From positions 162,774-226,773 of the IMG/VR virus record IMGVR_UViG_3300009011_000002: a stretch of 64,000 bases of DNA; one strand, written 5' to 3'. A program made the translations under genes and the position numbers. Under the pieces are notes generated by a model that was given only the letters and a program-made list of their open reading frames with translations, did no database searches and was not told the DNA's origin. Source of the stretch: a virus. Positions 8,118 to 16,209 of the stretch are shown one piece after another; position 1 is the first letter of the stretch, and every line of letters begins with the position of its first letter.

Positions 8118-8558
8118 TTACCCCTTAGGCTTCTTCCAGCCGTAGTCAGCTTTCCAGAACACCAGTTCTTTACCTGGCCAATCAGAGAACACACTGTTCA
8201 ACGCCATGATGTCGTATTCATCGAAATCATAGGCAATCGAAATATGGGGGAGTGGGGTCTCGTAGGCATGCTGGTAACCGGCATCCCGCAAGCGGCGGAA
8301 CTCTTCGTTGAGGTCCGGGCTGGTGAGGTGGAAGACTACACCATCACCGAGGGGTTCCAGCTTGGTGACGAATGCACGGAACTCACGCTCCGGGTGCAGT
8401 TCAGCCAGTGGGCGGTCGATACCACGGTCGTCGAAGATTATGGTGGAGTGCAGGTCATGCTTGGGGATCTGTACCCCACATTCGCCCAGGAGCTTGTAGA
8501 TCTCCATGATGAACTCGGGTTTCAGTTCTGCGGCTACGTAGCTGTAGTCACGTTCCAT
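8118..8558 (-). CDS. 2H phosphoesterase, Acb1-like (possible anti-CBASS protein)
   Basis: The 146-aa protein has the two catalytic motifs of the 2H phosphoesterase fold: H37-S-T39 within DLHSTIIF and H105-I-S107 within LPHISIAY, 68 residues apart. Its size, motif spacing and N-terminal pattern (YVAAEL, then KHDLHST) fit the phage Acb1 group, typified by T4 gp57B. That group cleaves the cyclic di- and trinucleotide signals of bacterial CBASS immunity. Other 2H enzymes (RNA 2',3'-cyclic phosphodiesterases) are an alternative. The second motif has Ser where Acb1 usually has Thr. It overlaps its upstream gene by one base (TAATG) and lies among small accessory genes, where counter-defence genes are common. 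Confidence 0.65.
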   Translation of the reverse strand: MERDYSYVAAELKPEFIMEIYKLLGECGVQIPKHDLHSTIIFDDRGIDRPLAELHPEREFRAFVTKLEPLGDGVVFHLTSPDLNEEFRRLRDAGYQHAYETPLPHISIAYDFDEYDIMALNSVFSDWPGKELVFWKADYGWKKPKG

Positions 8559-8809
8559 TATTTCTTTTTCCTTGTAACGAAGATAGCGTGGATATTAGGT
8601 CTACTGCCAATGCGTTGGTTCAAGCGGCGACCCACCAAAGCTTGTTTAGAACTCGGGTGTGGGCAATCGTAAGCGAAGTAGGAAGAACCGTTGGTAAAAT
8701 AAACAAGGTCAGGAAGTTCCGGGTAAGGAGTAAAACTCATCCCCCCAAAAGATAACACGCCCAGGTCTGAGTGATCACAAGTGCCCGTCATCACTATTCT
8801 TGGAAACAT
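8558..8809 (-). CDS. Hypothetical protein, 83 aa
   Basis: The ATG at 8809 (MFPRIV) has GGGGTG five bases upstream and is preferred over a GTG two codons earlier. The protein is small, with a conserved-looking aromatic centre (DLVYFTNGSSYFAYDC) and a basic tail ending RKKK. It is transcribed just ahead of the 2H phosphoesterase gene. Function unknown. Confidence 0.68.
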   Translation of the reverse strand: MFPRIVMTGTCDHSDLGVLSFGGMSFTPYPELPDLVYFTNGSSYFAYDCPHPSSKQALVGRRLNQRIGSRPNIHAIFVTRKKK

Positions 8810-8841
8810 AATCACCCCAAAGCAAAAAAGAAAAGGTTAAG

Positions 8842-8865
8842 TACCGTCCGGGTAACCGGACGGTA
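8842..8865 (-). terminator. Rho-independent terminator
   Basis: TACCGTCCGG pairs with CCGGACGGTA (10 bp, 4-nt loop). On the minus strand a pyrimidine-rich CCTTTTCTTTTTTG tract follows. It ends the unit that finishes with the 69-aa gene. Confidence 0.88.
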
Positions 8866-8868
8866 TTG

Positions 8869-9078
8869 TTACTGAATAATGCTTACAGTAACTTGGATCA
8901 ACGGGCCATCTTTACTCAGCTTATTGGAGAGCCGGGTAATAGCCTGGCGCTGTTCGTCAGAGAACGCACGGAGACTGCTGAACACGTTCGTGGTGAGCAC
9001 GTGATTTCCGAGTGTAAATAACACATGTTTCTTGGCGTCATAGCCGGCTTTACGAGCAAGACCGAGAAGACCGCTCAT
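8869..9078 (-). CDS. Hypothetical protein, 69 aa
   Basis: Small basic protein, last gene of its operon, coupled to the gene before it by a TAATG overlap. It begins with a helical SGLLGLARKAGYDAKK segment and ends in beta-like residues (LIQVTVSII). No family recognised. Confidence 0.68.
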   Translation of the reverse strand: MSGLLGLARKAGYDAKKHVLFTLGNHVLTTNVFSSLRAFSDEQRQAITRLSNKLSKDGPLIQVTVSIIQ

Positions 9079-9245
9079 TAGTCGATCGTCCAGCGGGGGT
9101 TCTTGATGTAGACCGACTGGATGGTGCCTTTCTTTAGGCGTTGTTGCAGACGTTCAGCAGCGGCTTTGGATTCCTCCACCATGGCGAGAGGACCGCTGTG
9201 GGAGAGACGGTGTGCATCCACGAACATCAAGTACTTGCTTTCCAT
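9078..9245 (-). CDS. Hypothetical protein, 55 aa
   Basis: A short gene inside a longer open frame (to 9461). The ATG at 9245 (MESKYLMFVDAH) has AGGAAG seven bases upstream and lies 4 bp after the stop of the preceding gene, whereas the longer frame would overlap that gene by over 200 bp. The protein is charged and helical (ESKAAAERLQQRLKKG), with a C-terminal IKNPRW. Function unknown. Confidence 0.62.
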   Translation of the reverse strand: MESKYLMFVDAHRLSHSGPLAMVEESKAAAERLQQRLKKGTIQSVYIKNPRWTID

Positions 9246-9249
9246 GGTG

Positions 9250-9585
9250 TTACTTCCTTTTGATTTTGACGATGTAAGGTGAAGACGGCGACGAAGAGAG
9301 TGGGACAGTTTCAAATTCCCGACCTTCGAAAACAGCTGCATTACGTTCAACAACGCTTCGCGTAGCTTCGGTGACAGCCTGAGCGAAGGCAGCTTTGGTA
9401 TAGGTTGCACGAGGACCTCCGTTGTCAATCCAGTGGGGTGGAAGATCGACATGAGGGGCAAGGGCCTCTACAAACTTTTTGGCGTCGGCTTTGTCGATCT
9501 CTTGTGCCCGCCATTGCAACCAGTCCAGGTTGATTACGTATGGACTGACGTCAACTGCGTGGAGCAGGGGTGGTGGTATTTGCAT
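9250..9585 (-). CDS. Hypothetical protein, 111 aa (NLDWLQWRA family)
   Basis: It starts MQIPPPLL and contains NLDWLQWRA near residues 20-28, matching the 88-aa protein at 2143-2409. A helical middle (KAAFAQAVTEATRSVVERN) and a short basic tail ending VKIKRK follow. Probably a diverged duplicate of that gene. The larger size comes from extra sequence after the shared N-terminus. Function unknown. Confidence 0.72.
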   Translation of the reverse strand: MQIPPPLLHAVDVSPYVINLDWLQWRAQEIDKADAKKFVEALAPHVDLPPHWIDNGGPRATYTKAAFAQAVTEATRSVVERNAAVFEGREFETVPLSSSPSSPYIVKIKRK

Positions 9586-9593
9586 AAGACCTC

Positions 9594-9866
9594 CTAGATC
9601 TCGTTGACCGTAAACTCCAAGGTCTCCGAGAAGCTCATACCGTTCATGAAATCTTCCCCGATCTCGGCTTTGGTGATAAAGCCGTTCTCGACAGTAATAT
9701 GGTACTCGTGGTCGGAGATAGTTGGGTGCTTACGGATGACCACCACCTTAGGCCCGCCCACAACACCCAAGACCTTTTCCAAGGCATAGGTGTCAATCGG
9801 TTTACCGACGGCAGCGGCTTTAGGACGATACATCCAGTCGTTCTTGTAACGGTAGAAGTGAATCAT
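9594..9866 (-). CDS. Hypothetical protein, 90 aa
   Basis: The ATG at 9866 (MIHFYRYK) has AAGGA seven bases upstream and starts 2 bp after the previous stop; a TTG two codons earlier is less likely. Beta-rich small protein with strands around KVVVIRKH and YHITVENGFITKAEI. Function unknown. Confidence 0.7.
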   Translation of the reverse strand: MIHFYRYKNDWMYRPKAAAVGKPIDTYALEKVLGVVGGPKVVVIRKHPTISDHEYHITVENGFITKAEIGEDFMNGMSFSETLEFTVNEI

Positions 9867-9868
9867 GG

Positions 9869-10225
9869 TCAATCCTTGGGGTAAGCGTTGGGATACTTGC
9901 TGTCGTCCTCGTCTTCGATTTCAACCGCCCAACGATGGGTAACCATTTCCAGTGCCAAAGGATCTACAACACCACCCATCTCTTTGGCCACTTCCGTAAG
10001 CAAGGTGGGGTGGTAGTTGTGGTCACCCATTAAGCAACCGCCGACCCTTTTCTCTACTTTCCTTAGTACATCGTCGGGATCGATGTTTTCTACCCGACCG
10101 TCGGGATGGAGGGCATACACGCTGTACCACTTGCAGTAGTTCTCCATGGTCACAATAGGTCGACCTTCCGGGTCAATCTCTTGAGCCAGCAATGGAATAC
10201 CGCGGTGACTTACGTACTTGGCCAT
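9869..10225 (-). CDS. Hypothetical protein, 118 aa
   Basis: It overlaps the upstream gene by 16 bp, with AAAGGG seven bases before the ATG. The protein begins with a compact beta-like region (RPIVTMENYCKWYSVYALH PDGRV, a pattern seen in small phage proteins of unknown role). A helical part follows, then an acidic tail (EIEDEDDSKYP). No catalytic motif seen. Confidence 0.72.
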   Translation of the reverse strand: MAKYVSHRGIPLLAQEIDPEGRPIVTMENYCKWYSVYALHPDGRVENIDPDDVLRKVEKRVGGCLMGDHNYHPTLLTEVAKEMGGVVDPLALEMVTHRWAVEIEDEDDSKYPNAYPKD

Positions 10226-10617
10226 ACCTTGCCCTTTAGTCGGTTGTTGTCCGTAATGGAAAGAACTTCAATTTTCAAGTCATTCATCAGGGTGCAATGA
10301 TCGTTGTCGATTTTCGTGGCAACATACACATAGGTCTGACCGTGTAGAATGCCCTTTAAATCACCATCCACCCAACGCTTGTTAATGACATGAACAACCT
10401 CACCTACATACTTGCCTTCACTGTAAGAGAATCGACAGTGGATGTCTACGGTGTGGTCTTTATAGGGAAGATCATACACGACACATAGCGCCTGGCAGGT
10501 ACGCCAGAAACCAAAAGTGAGTGCTTCTTCGTAAGAAATCTGGCGATTGCGTCTAAGGTACAGCGTGGCTATCCTTACCGACATCGCCGGATGAGGGTTA
10601 AAGTGGGCTGGGTCCAT
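10210..10617 (-). CDS. Hypothetical protein, 135 aa
   Basis: It starts at an ATG sharing one base with the stop of the RNase HI gene (TAATG). Mixed alpha/beta, with a helical N-terminal half (ATLYLRRNRQISYEEALTFG) and a strand-rich second half (HGQTYVYVATKI). It is co-transcribed with RNase HI, but nothing in it suggests a nucleic acid role. Confidence 0.72.
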   Translation of the reverse strand: MDPAHFNPHPAMSVRIATLYLRRNRQISYEEALTFGFWRTCQALCVVYDLPYKDHTVDIHCRFSYSEGKYVGEVVHVINKRWVDGDLKGILHGQTYVYVATKIDNDHCTLMNDLKIEVLSITDNNRLKGKVWPST

Positions 10618-11117
10618 TAAGCAACCTTCTTGTATTCTTCGTCATGGACGGTAGGGTTACCGGCCGCTTCCTTGGCAAGCTTATCGGCTAGCTCGTTATC
10701 GGGAATACCCGCGTGGGCTTTAACCTTGATAAACGTCACCTTGTTCACCGCCAGCAGTTCGTGCATGATCCGCCACAGATCTTGGTTCTTGATCGGCTGT
10801 TGGGTCTTCCACGAAATGTAACCACTTCGGTTCCAACCCTTCAACCATTTGGTCGAACAGTCAATTGTGTACTGCGAGTCTGTGTAGATCTCGAAATGTT
10901 TACCCGGGCCGAATTCTTCCAGTGTCGCAATAACCCCCATGATTTCCATACGGTTATTGGTCGTCAAGTAGTAGCCCTTAGAGAGTGTGACCATCAGGTC
11001 TCCGCATCTCACTACCGACGCATAGCCCCCAGGACCGGGGTTGTTCAAGGCGCTACCATCCGTGTGCGCCTTGATTACGACTGGAGGCGTTTTACTCTTC
11101 GCCGCCTTTTTGGCCAT
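10617..11117 (-). CDS. rnhA: Ribonuclease HI
   Basis: 166-aa RNase HI, which cuts the RNA strand of RNA-DNA hybrids, for example replication primers. The start at 11117 (MAKKAAKSK) has GAGGAG six bases upstream. The family motifs are complete: D20 in HTDGSALNNPGPGG, E59 in NNRMEI, D80 in IYTDSQY, H135 in KAHAG and D145 in NELADKLAKEAA. This gives the DEDD catalytic set and the handle region (WLKGWNRSGY). Length is normal for bacterial RNase HI. The gene overlaps the upstream gene by 26 bp and lies in the same unit as DNA ligase, fitting a primer removal and nick sealing pair. Confidence 0.96.
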   Translation of the reverse strand: MAKKAAKSKTPPVVIKAHTDGSALNNPGPGGYASVVRCGDLMVTLSKGYYLTTNNRMEIMGVIATLEEFGPGKHFEIYTDSQYTIDCSTKWLKGWNRSGYISWKTQQPIKNQDLWRIMHELLAVNKVTFIKVKAHAGIPDNELADKLAKEAAGNPTVHDEEYKKVA

Positions 11118-12126
11118 CAGTTTCTCCTCGCGGGTCAAAGTGCCCCATACGTTCCATCGCCTCGATAACTTTCATACGAGACTGAATGGAGTCAATAACG
11201 AACTGCGCTTGACTTCGGGTGAAGTCACAGATCGGACAGCCATCCGCAACCATGTTGAGAATTTCATTTTGGAAAGTCTCATCAAACTTACGGTCAACTT
11301 CGACGCTGATATAACTCTTGTGCGAATCGACACAATAAATACCGTCGCCAGTGTGGTAAAAGTAGTAGAAGGTGTCTGGGGTATCAATCCGACAAAATTG
11401 GAACTGGTCCCATACTTGGAACTGGATCGGCTTGAAGCGCATGTCATTCCAGTGGCCCTTCAGCAACAGGATGCCAGTTTGACAGTCAACACTGATGCCA
11501 TTCAGAAATGCACGCAACAGGATCAACTTCCCACCTTGTGCGACGAGGTGAGAGTTCTTCAACTCACTCGTCTGAATGTCAATGCCGTACACGGAGTACA
11601 GGGAGGAGTCGTAGATCGAACTGCTGCGAATGTAAACATCCGCGACACTGTCCGTCTCCGTCCCATCCATATTGCGATCGGACTCAGCTGGCAGCCGGGT
11701 GTTTTCCAGGTGGGTAGATTCCAAGTGGGCACTCTCCACATCCCGGGAGAAGATATTGGACCACTCCTTGTTGAACCCGATGTAGGAATCCCGCATGTAG
11801 CAGTTGGTCACATTGGCGTGGACGATGGTGTTGTTCTCTCGCAGCTTGATACCGTCCACTGTGCTGTCGACGACAGTTAGGGTAGCGAGGTGGCGGTTAG
11901 CTTCAAAGTCCTTTGCATAGAGCCTGACAGAGCTCTTCCCATCGACAGTGAGCATCAGGGCCGTGTCGTTCACCGGAATACGGTAAATGTCGTCCCCGTT
12001 GACCGACGCATTACCCATGTGCTCTGTAAGCACTCCCTGGGCATTTGGAGCTACGTTGATCTGTTGAGGGATCAGGCGAACGCCGTCCATGTACACTTCG
12101 CTGTTGAATTCGAATTTCTCAGTCAT
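11092..12126 (-). CDS. Repeat-rich protein, 344 aa, paralogue of the next gene
   Basis: The likely start is the ATG at 12126 (MTEKFEF); an ATG four codons earlier is possible. Residues about 85-215 contain short irregular repeats of strand-sized pieces (TLTVVDSTVDGIKL, NVTNCYMRDSYI, ESAHLESTHLENTRL) that suggest a parallel beta-helix. The C-terminus resembles that of the 495-aa neighbour (FQFCRIDTP against FNFLKVDLP, then a helix ending SRMKVIEAM against SRLEMIRIL). Both also share a TVDGKSSV/YLDDKSSV region. The two are probably old duplicates. Role unknown; a virion or DNA-mimic role would be speculation. Confidence 0.75.
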   Translation of the reverse strand: MTEKFEFNSEVYMDGVRLIPQQINVAPNAQGVLTEHMGNASVNGDDIYRIPVNDTALMLTVDGKSSVRLYAKDFEANRHLATLTVVDSTVDGIKLRENNTIVHANVTNCYMRDSYIGFNKEWSNIFSRDVESAHLESTHLENTRLPAESDRNMDGTETDSVADVYIRSSSIYDSSLYSVYGIDIQTSELKNSHLVAQGGKLILLRAFLNGISVDCQTGILLLKGHWNDMRFKPIQFQVWDQFQFCRIDTPDTFYYFYHTGDGIYCVDSHKSYISVEVDRKFDETFQNEILNMVADGCPICDFTRSQAQFVIDSIQSRMKVIEAMERMGHFDPRGETDGQKGGEE

Positions 12127-12146
12127 GGCAAATCTCATATAAGTTA

Positions 12147-12178
12147 AATACCCCAGCGGATAGCTCCGCCGGGGTATT
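12147..12178 (-). terminator. Hairpin terminator after the 495-aa gene
   Basis: A 14-bp stem (AATACCCC, one G-U pair, then GCGGA) with a GCTA loop on the minus strand, followed by TAACTTATATG. The U tract is poor, so read-through into the 344-aa gene and RNase HI is possible. Confidence 0.7.
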
Positions 12179-12189
12179 AATGGGGTTGG

Positions 12190-13677
12190 TTAATTGTCGA
12201 GCACGTCGTCCCAACGATCGAAACGACCTTCCACGGTACGTACGATCTCGGTAGCCGAGTCCAGGATGCGGATCATTTCCAGACGCGACATTACCGCATC
12301 TACCGCATACTTGATGATGCTTTGTGCCAGCGGGTTGTTGTCAGGTGCTGGGGCGATTTCTTCCCAGCGGTAAGCGCGGCCGGAGATCACTTCGGTGACC
12401 ACCTTCTCGATCGCTTCACGATCGTCGGTGAGCAGGATGCGCTTCGGTGTGCCGGTGAAGATATAGATATCCGCTTCGGTAGCCGAGGTACGACCCATGT
12501 GCAGTGTATCGGTCGGCAGGTCAACCTTGAGGAAGTTGAACTTGTTCTGCATGTTCAGCGCACGCTGGGAGATGTGCTCGCCGTTCAGGGAGAGGTTACG
12601 CAGGGTAACATGCCCTTCGCAATGCACCGACGCTTCGACTGCATTCACGCGTTCCAGGAAGACTGTGGAACCTTTGATCTCCGCATGATCGAGGTAACCC
12701 TCGACAACACGCAGGTAACGATCCGATACCAGCGTGGAGCCTGTCACCGTAACCTTCGAGTAGAACCCTTCCGGTACCTGAGAGTCGGCGATCTGCGAAC
12801 GGCGCAGACGCAGACGTTCGTGACGGTGACGTTTGAACTTGAATTCCTTGTCGGTAGTACCCCATGGCTTGAGCGACTGACGGCTTCCATACCGGTAACC
12901 CTGGTATTCACGCTGGGCACGAATGACGGACACATTCATCACCGAGTTCTTCACGTCAACGTTGTGCAGCTGGTTCTCACCCAGGAACAGGTTGTTCTCG
13001 CTGCTCGAGTTGATGAGCACCACTTCCGCTGGCATGGACGAACGACGGGAGACGTAGCAGTCGTAATCATCGCCATGACCCAGCTTGTTCAGTTCCATGA
13101 CCACGCTGGACTTGTCGTCGAGGTAGTAGGTCAGGGTAATGCCGTCAACAACGACGTAGTATTCGCTGATGGCGGTGTCGTCCAGGCCGTACAGGCTGAA
13201 TTCCATGCGCGGCTGTTGGATACCGGCATTGTCCTTCGCAGGGTCAACGATTCGGCCACGGTGGATCTTCAAACCAGTACGACTCGGCGCAATCTGCATG
13301 CTGTTGACCACCACGTAAGGCGGTTCCAGCATGGCGATGTCACGCTCGGTCAGAGCGACCTTGTCCGGGTAGATCTGCATGTACGGCTTGCCGTCACCGT
13401 TGAAGAGGTTTACTGCCTTCACGGGTTCAGCAGTCGTGTCATACGACCACGGTAAGCCAGTAAAGGCGGGATCGGTGCTGGTGACCAGGGTCTTTCCCTC
13501 GTGGTCCTTACCGACCTCTTTGATGGCAGGTTTAGCGGCACCTGCCTGGCTGGCGTTCTTGATCTTCTTGGCGACCATGGCTTCCACGGCTACCGGAACA
13601 TCGGCCTTGGCGATCAAGTCTTTGGTAACGTCCTTGACCACTTGATCTTTGTCTTTTACTGCAGTTTCTTTAGCCAC
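12190..13677 (-). CDS. Repeat-rich protein, 495 aa, GTG start
   Basis: It starts at a GTG directly abutting the TAA of the ligase gene, with AAGGAG eight bases upstream; no in-frame ATG occurs before about residue 34. Residues 1-60 are charged and K/A-rich, 80-200 form a beta domain, and 200-380 hold strand-sized irregular repeats (VVLINSSSENNLFLGENQLHN-type pieces) suggesting a beta-helix. The helical C-terminus matches the 344-aa neighbour. Several basic patches (KFKRHRHERLRLRRSQ) could contact nucleic acid. Tight coupling to DNA ligase suggests expression together, not necessarily shared function. Confidence 0.78.
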   Translation of the reverse strand: MAKETAVKDKDQVVKDVTKDLIAKADVPVAVEAMVAKKIKNASQAGAAKPAIKEVGKDHEGKTLVTSTDPAFTGLPWSYDTTAEPVKAVNLFNGDGKPYMQIYPDKVALTERDIAMLEPPYVVVNSMQIAPSRTGLKIHRGRIVDPAKDNAGIQQPRMEFSLYGLDDTAISEYYVVVDGITLTYYLDDKSSVVMELNKLGHGDDYDCYVSRRSSMPAEVVLINSSSENNLFLGENQLHNVDVKNSVMNVSVIRAQREYQGYRYGSRQSLKPWGTTDKEFKFKRHRHERLRLRRSQIADSQVPEGFYSKVTVTGSTLVSDRYLRVVEGYLDHAEIKGSTVFLERVNAVEASVHCEGHVTLRNLSLNGEHISQRALNMQNKFNFLKVDLPTDTLHMGRTSATEADIYIFTGTPKRILLTDDREAIEKVVTEVISGRAYRWEEIAPAPDNNPLAQSIIKYAVDAVMSRLEMIRILDSATEIVRTVEGRFDRWDDVLDN

Positions 13678-15654
13678 TTATGCCGCTCCTTGTTTGATGT
13701 GCTTGATGAGAGTGTCGATAGAATCGACTTGGGTTCCGCTCACTATACGGATACCCAGCTCAGCTGCTTTTAACAGTTTACTGTTACTAGGCTTCTCCCC
13801 CACGATGAGGAAGTCGCAGTCCTTACTAACGGTGTTTACCAGTTCAACCCCGTGGTGTTCGAAATACCGTGTCAACAGATCACGAGGTTGACCCAATTCA
13901 CCGGTAACGCAACCTTTGAGACCACTGCCCAGGAAAGCCATTGGAACCTCCTTGAGGGTGCTCAGTAACAAAAGGGCATTATCCCTCCAGTCGGGGTCTT
14001 TGGCTGTCTCGGCGATCGGAAGTGCTAAGCCCGCTGAGAACCCGGAGATCTTTACGATGTTGTCCACATCACCGAACCAATCCAGCAAGGCCGGTGAAGA
14101 ACCGGAACCCCACGCCACCGCCAGCTTACGCGCGCGGGTCAAACTGATGTTAGGTAAACCCAACGCACAGATGATTCGATCCAGTGGTTGTTCTTTGGCG
14201 CACTTAACCGAATCAAGGTTGCCATTGTTCAGCCACGGGTACTCGACAGCAAAGATATCCGCTGGGCGGTTGACATGACCCTGGTCGATCAAACGACCCA
14301 TGACAATTGGACCGATACCACGGATATCCAGACACCGTTTACCCACCATTGCCAAACACCGCATCAGAAGCTGTCCAGGACAGCCAGAGACGTTGTTACA
14401 GAAGAGGTCGGCGCTGGTCTTGGTAACGCGCAGTTCCAACACGGAACCGCAGTCAGGACACTCCGTAGGAGCTTCCAGCATCTTGCCTGTACCGTGATCA
14501 GCCACCACTGACACCTGAGGGATCACATCACCGTTACGGGTGATCACTACCTTGGAGTCTTCCCGTAGCCCTAACTCCATGAAGTTGCGGTAGTTGTGGA
14601 TCAAAGCCCGAGAACACCAAACCCCACCCAGCTTAATCGCTTGGTAGATACCGGTCGGTACCACACGCCCCACTTTGCTGGTCGCCCAGTCGATGCTCTC
14701 GAATGGCGTGGTCGCTTCGGCAAACGGGAACTTGTACGCTCGAGCTGAATGACTAAAGCGGTTGTTGTGACCCAGTTCAGCAACCACGTTCAGGTCGTTG
14801 TGCTTGATCACGATACCGTCGGATGGCCAGTGAATGTCTTCACGGTTCTCTTTGATATCTTCAATGTCGCAAGGTGGTGCGGGACGGAACCCTGCTTCTG
14901 ACCATTCCCCCAACAAGTGGCTGTACTCGGTTTGACCCAAGTTATTATCGCTCCAATAAATCCGGAACGACAACATCCCCAGTACAGCTTCGTCCTGGTT
15001 CTTCAACAACGCTCGTACCCAACCACTGACCGCATTACGTGGGTTAGCTTTCTCCTTGGTGGAAATCTCGTTGTACTGCCGGTAGTTCTCGTACGAGATA
15101 ACCCCCTCGCCACGAATCTCCATGTCAGCCGGCCAATGACTCGGGATATATTCTGGAATGGAGTCGTCAAACAACCGGATGGAATGAGTAACATCCTCGC
15201 CGTCCAACCCACTGCCCCGGGTAAACATCCCCACCCGTCGCCAGTTCTCATAACGAACGGATAAGGCTATGCCGTCCAACTTGACTTCGTACCAGTAGAA
15301 GGTATCGGGTGGAAACTTCTTCTGGAACTCTTCCACTTCTTCCATCGAGTAGACTTTCTTCAAGCTGATCATGGGTTGATCGAACTTGATAATCTTCAAG
15401 CCTTCGTTGGTAGGGGTGTGAATTGGCACAGGGCGCTGGTGAATGGCAAACAGTTCTGCCAAATCAGGACGGTGTTCCGCCAGCACATCCCAACGCTTCA
15501 CCAGATCGTCGTAAACGTGGTTAGGGATCTCTTGCCTGTCCTTATTAAAGAACAGATCCGCGTGGTAGGTGATCTGACGAGACAGGTTTTCCATCTCCTC
15601 GAAGATGACGTCCTGCTCGTCACTTTCGGTAGCGGGAGCAACTTGAAAGGCCAT
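13678..15654 (-). CDS. ligA: NAD+-dependent DNA ligase
   Basis: 658-aa ligase sealing nicks in duplex DNA with NAD+ as cofactor; the length matches bacterial LigA. Domain order is complete. The Ia NMN-binding region lies near residues 25-55 (EIPNHVYDDL). The adenylation domain has catalytic K125 in YEVKLDGIAL and motif TRGSGLDGEDVTH. The OB domain follows, then a zinc finger with CPDCGS and a later CNNVSGC. Helix-hairpin-helix repeats (GIGPIVMGRLIDQG, LGLPNISLTRARKLA) and a C-terminal BRCT domain (about 575-655) complete the chain. AGAGG lies six bases before the ATG. Residue 31 is H in the Ia region. It heads a unit with RNase HI downstream. Confidence 0.97.
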   Translation of the reverse strand: MAFQVAPATESDEQDVIFEEMENLSRQITYHADLFFNKDRQEIPNHVYDDLVKRWDVLAEHRPDLAELFAIHQRPVPIHTPTNEGLKIIKFDQPMISLKKVYSMEEVEEFQKKFPPDTFYWYEVKLDGIALSVRYENWRRVGMFTRGSGLDGEDVTHSIRLFDDSIPEYIPSHWPADMEIRGEGVISYENYRQYNEISTKEKANPRNAVSGWVRALLKNQDEAVLGMLSFRIYWSDNNLGQTEYSHLLGEWSEAGFRPAPPCDIEDIKENREDIHWPSDGIVIKHNDLNVVAELGHNNRFSHSARAYKFPFAEATTPFESIDWATSKVGRVVPTGIYQAIKLGGVWCSRALIHNYRNFMELGLREDSKVVITRNGDVIPQVSVVADHGTGKMLEAPTECPDCGSVLELRVTKTSADLFCNNVSGCPGQLLMRCLAMVGKRCLDIRGIGPIVMGRLIDQGHVNRPADIFAVEYPWLNNGNLDSVKCAKEQPLDRIICALGLPNISLTRARKLAVAWGSGSSPALLDWFGDVDNIVKISGFSAGLALPIAETAKDPDWRDNALLLLSTLKEVPMAFLGSGLKGCVTGELGQPRDLLTRYFEHHGVELVNTVSKDCDFLIVGEKPSNSKLLKAAELGIRIVSGTQVDSIDTLIKHIKQGAA

Positions 15655-15694
15655 AAGGTGCCTCTTTGAAATTTGAACTATCAGCTATAAGGCA

Positions 15695-15723
15695 AGCACT
15701 AGGGGGTTGCCCGCCCTAGTGCT
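15695..15723 (-). terminator. Hairpin between the nucleotidyltransferase pair and ligase
   Basis: AGCACTAGGG pairs perfectly with CCCTAGTGCT (10 bp, 9-nt loop) just after the stop of the 155-aa gene on the minus strand. A weak pyrimidine tract (TTGCCTTATAG) follows. Confidence 0.7.
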
Positions 15724-15729
15724 CGAAGA

Positions 15730-16197
15730 TCATGCACAGACTTTGTTCTTTTCTGCCTGGAGGTCGTTCAGCAAACGGATGTCAATCAGGTCTTGATCTC
15801 GTTTGGCTTTTGGACGTTCAGGCTGGGCGTAACCACCCCGCTTCTGGATCATGAGGGTCAGCGGGTCGAAGATCTGAATACCTTCGACGTTGTGAATGCC
15901 GAAGTAGGTGTTACGCTTACGGATCCAGATCGGGGCTTCCTTGTCGTAATCCTCGCCGTGACCACTTTTGTACTGGAACGCTACGTCGACCATGGGGTGG
16001 ACAATGACATTCTGATGGGCGGCGATCTTGAGGAACGATTCCTCATTCAACCACAGGTTAATGTCCTGGGTATTTTCACGCAACTCCATTGCAACTAACG
16101 CACCCCCACCGCCGACGACCATGTGGTCGAAAGGAACCGCATGATCTTCGAAAAGAGTACGCAGTCTCAAAGCGATTTCATAAGAGCTTCTGATCAT
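15730..16197 (-). CDS. Nucleotidyltransferase-fold protein, 155 aa (first of a pair)
   Basis: It contains GGGGALVAMELRENTQDIN, the glycine-rich signature of the MNT/AbiEii-like nucleotidyltransferase fold. In active members this ends in a D-x-D pair, but here it reads D-I-N. The C-terminal part has the usual family helix (FDPLTLMIQKRGG) and a KRDQDLIDI segment. The altered second acidic residue suggests weak or lost catalysis, or a regulatory partner of the paired gene. AAGG lies six bases before the ATG, 12 bp after the upstream gene. Substrate unknown. Confidence 0.65.
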   Translation of the reverse strand: MIRSSYEIALRLRTLFEDHAVPFDHMVVGGGGALVAMELRENTQDINLWLNEESFLKIAAHQNVIVHPMVDVAFQYKSGHGEDYDKEAPIWIRKRNTYFGIHNVEGIQIFDPLTLMIQKRGGYAQPERPKAKRDQDLIDIRLLNDLQAEKNKVCA

Positions 16198-16209
16198 TTC
16201 AAACCTTAC

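Noticed and set aside
9078-9461. Longer form (127 aa) of the 55-aa gene
   Set aside because: It would overlap the 111-aa gene by over 200 bp; the internal ATG at 9245 has AGGAAG and begins 4 bp after that gene.
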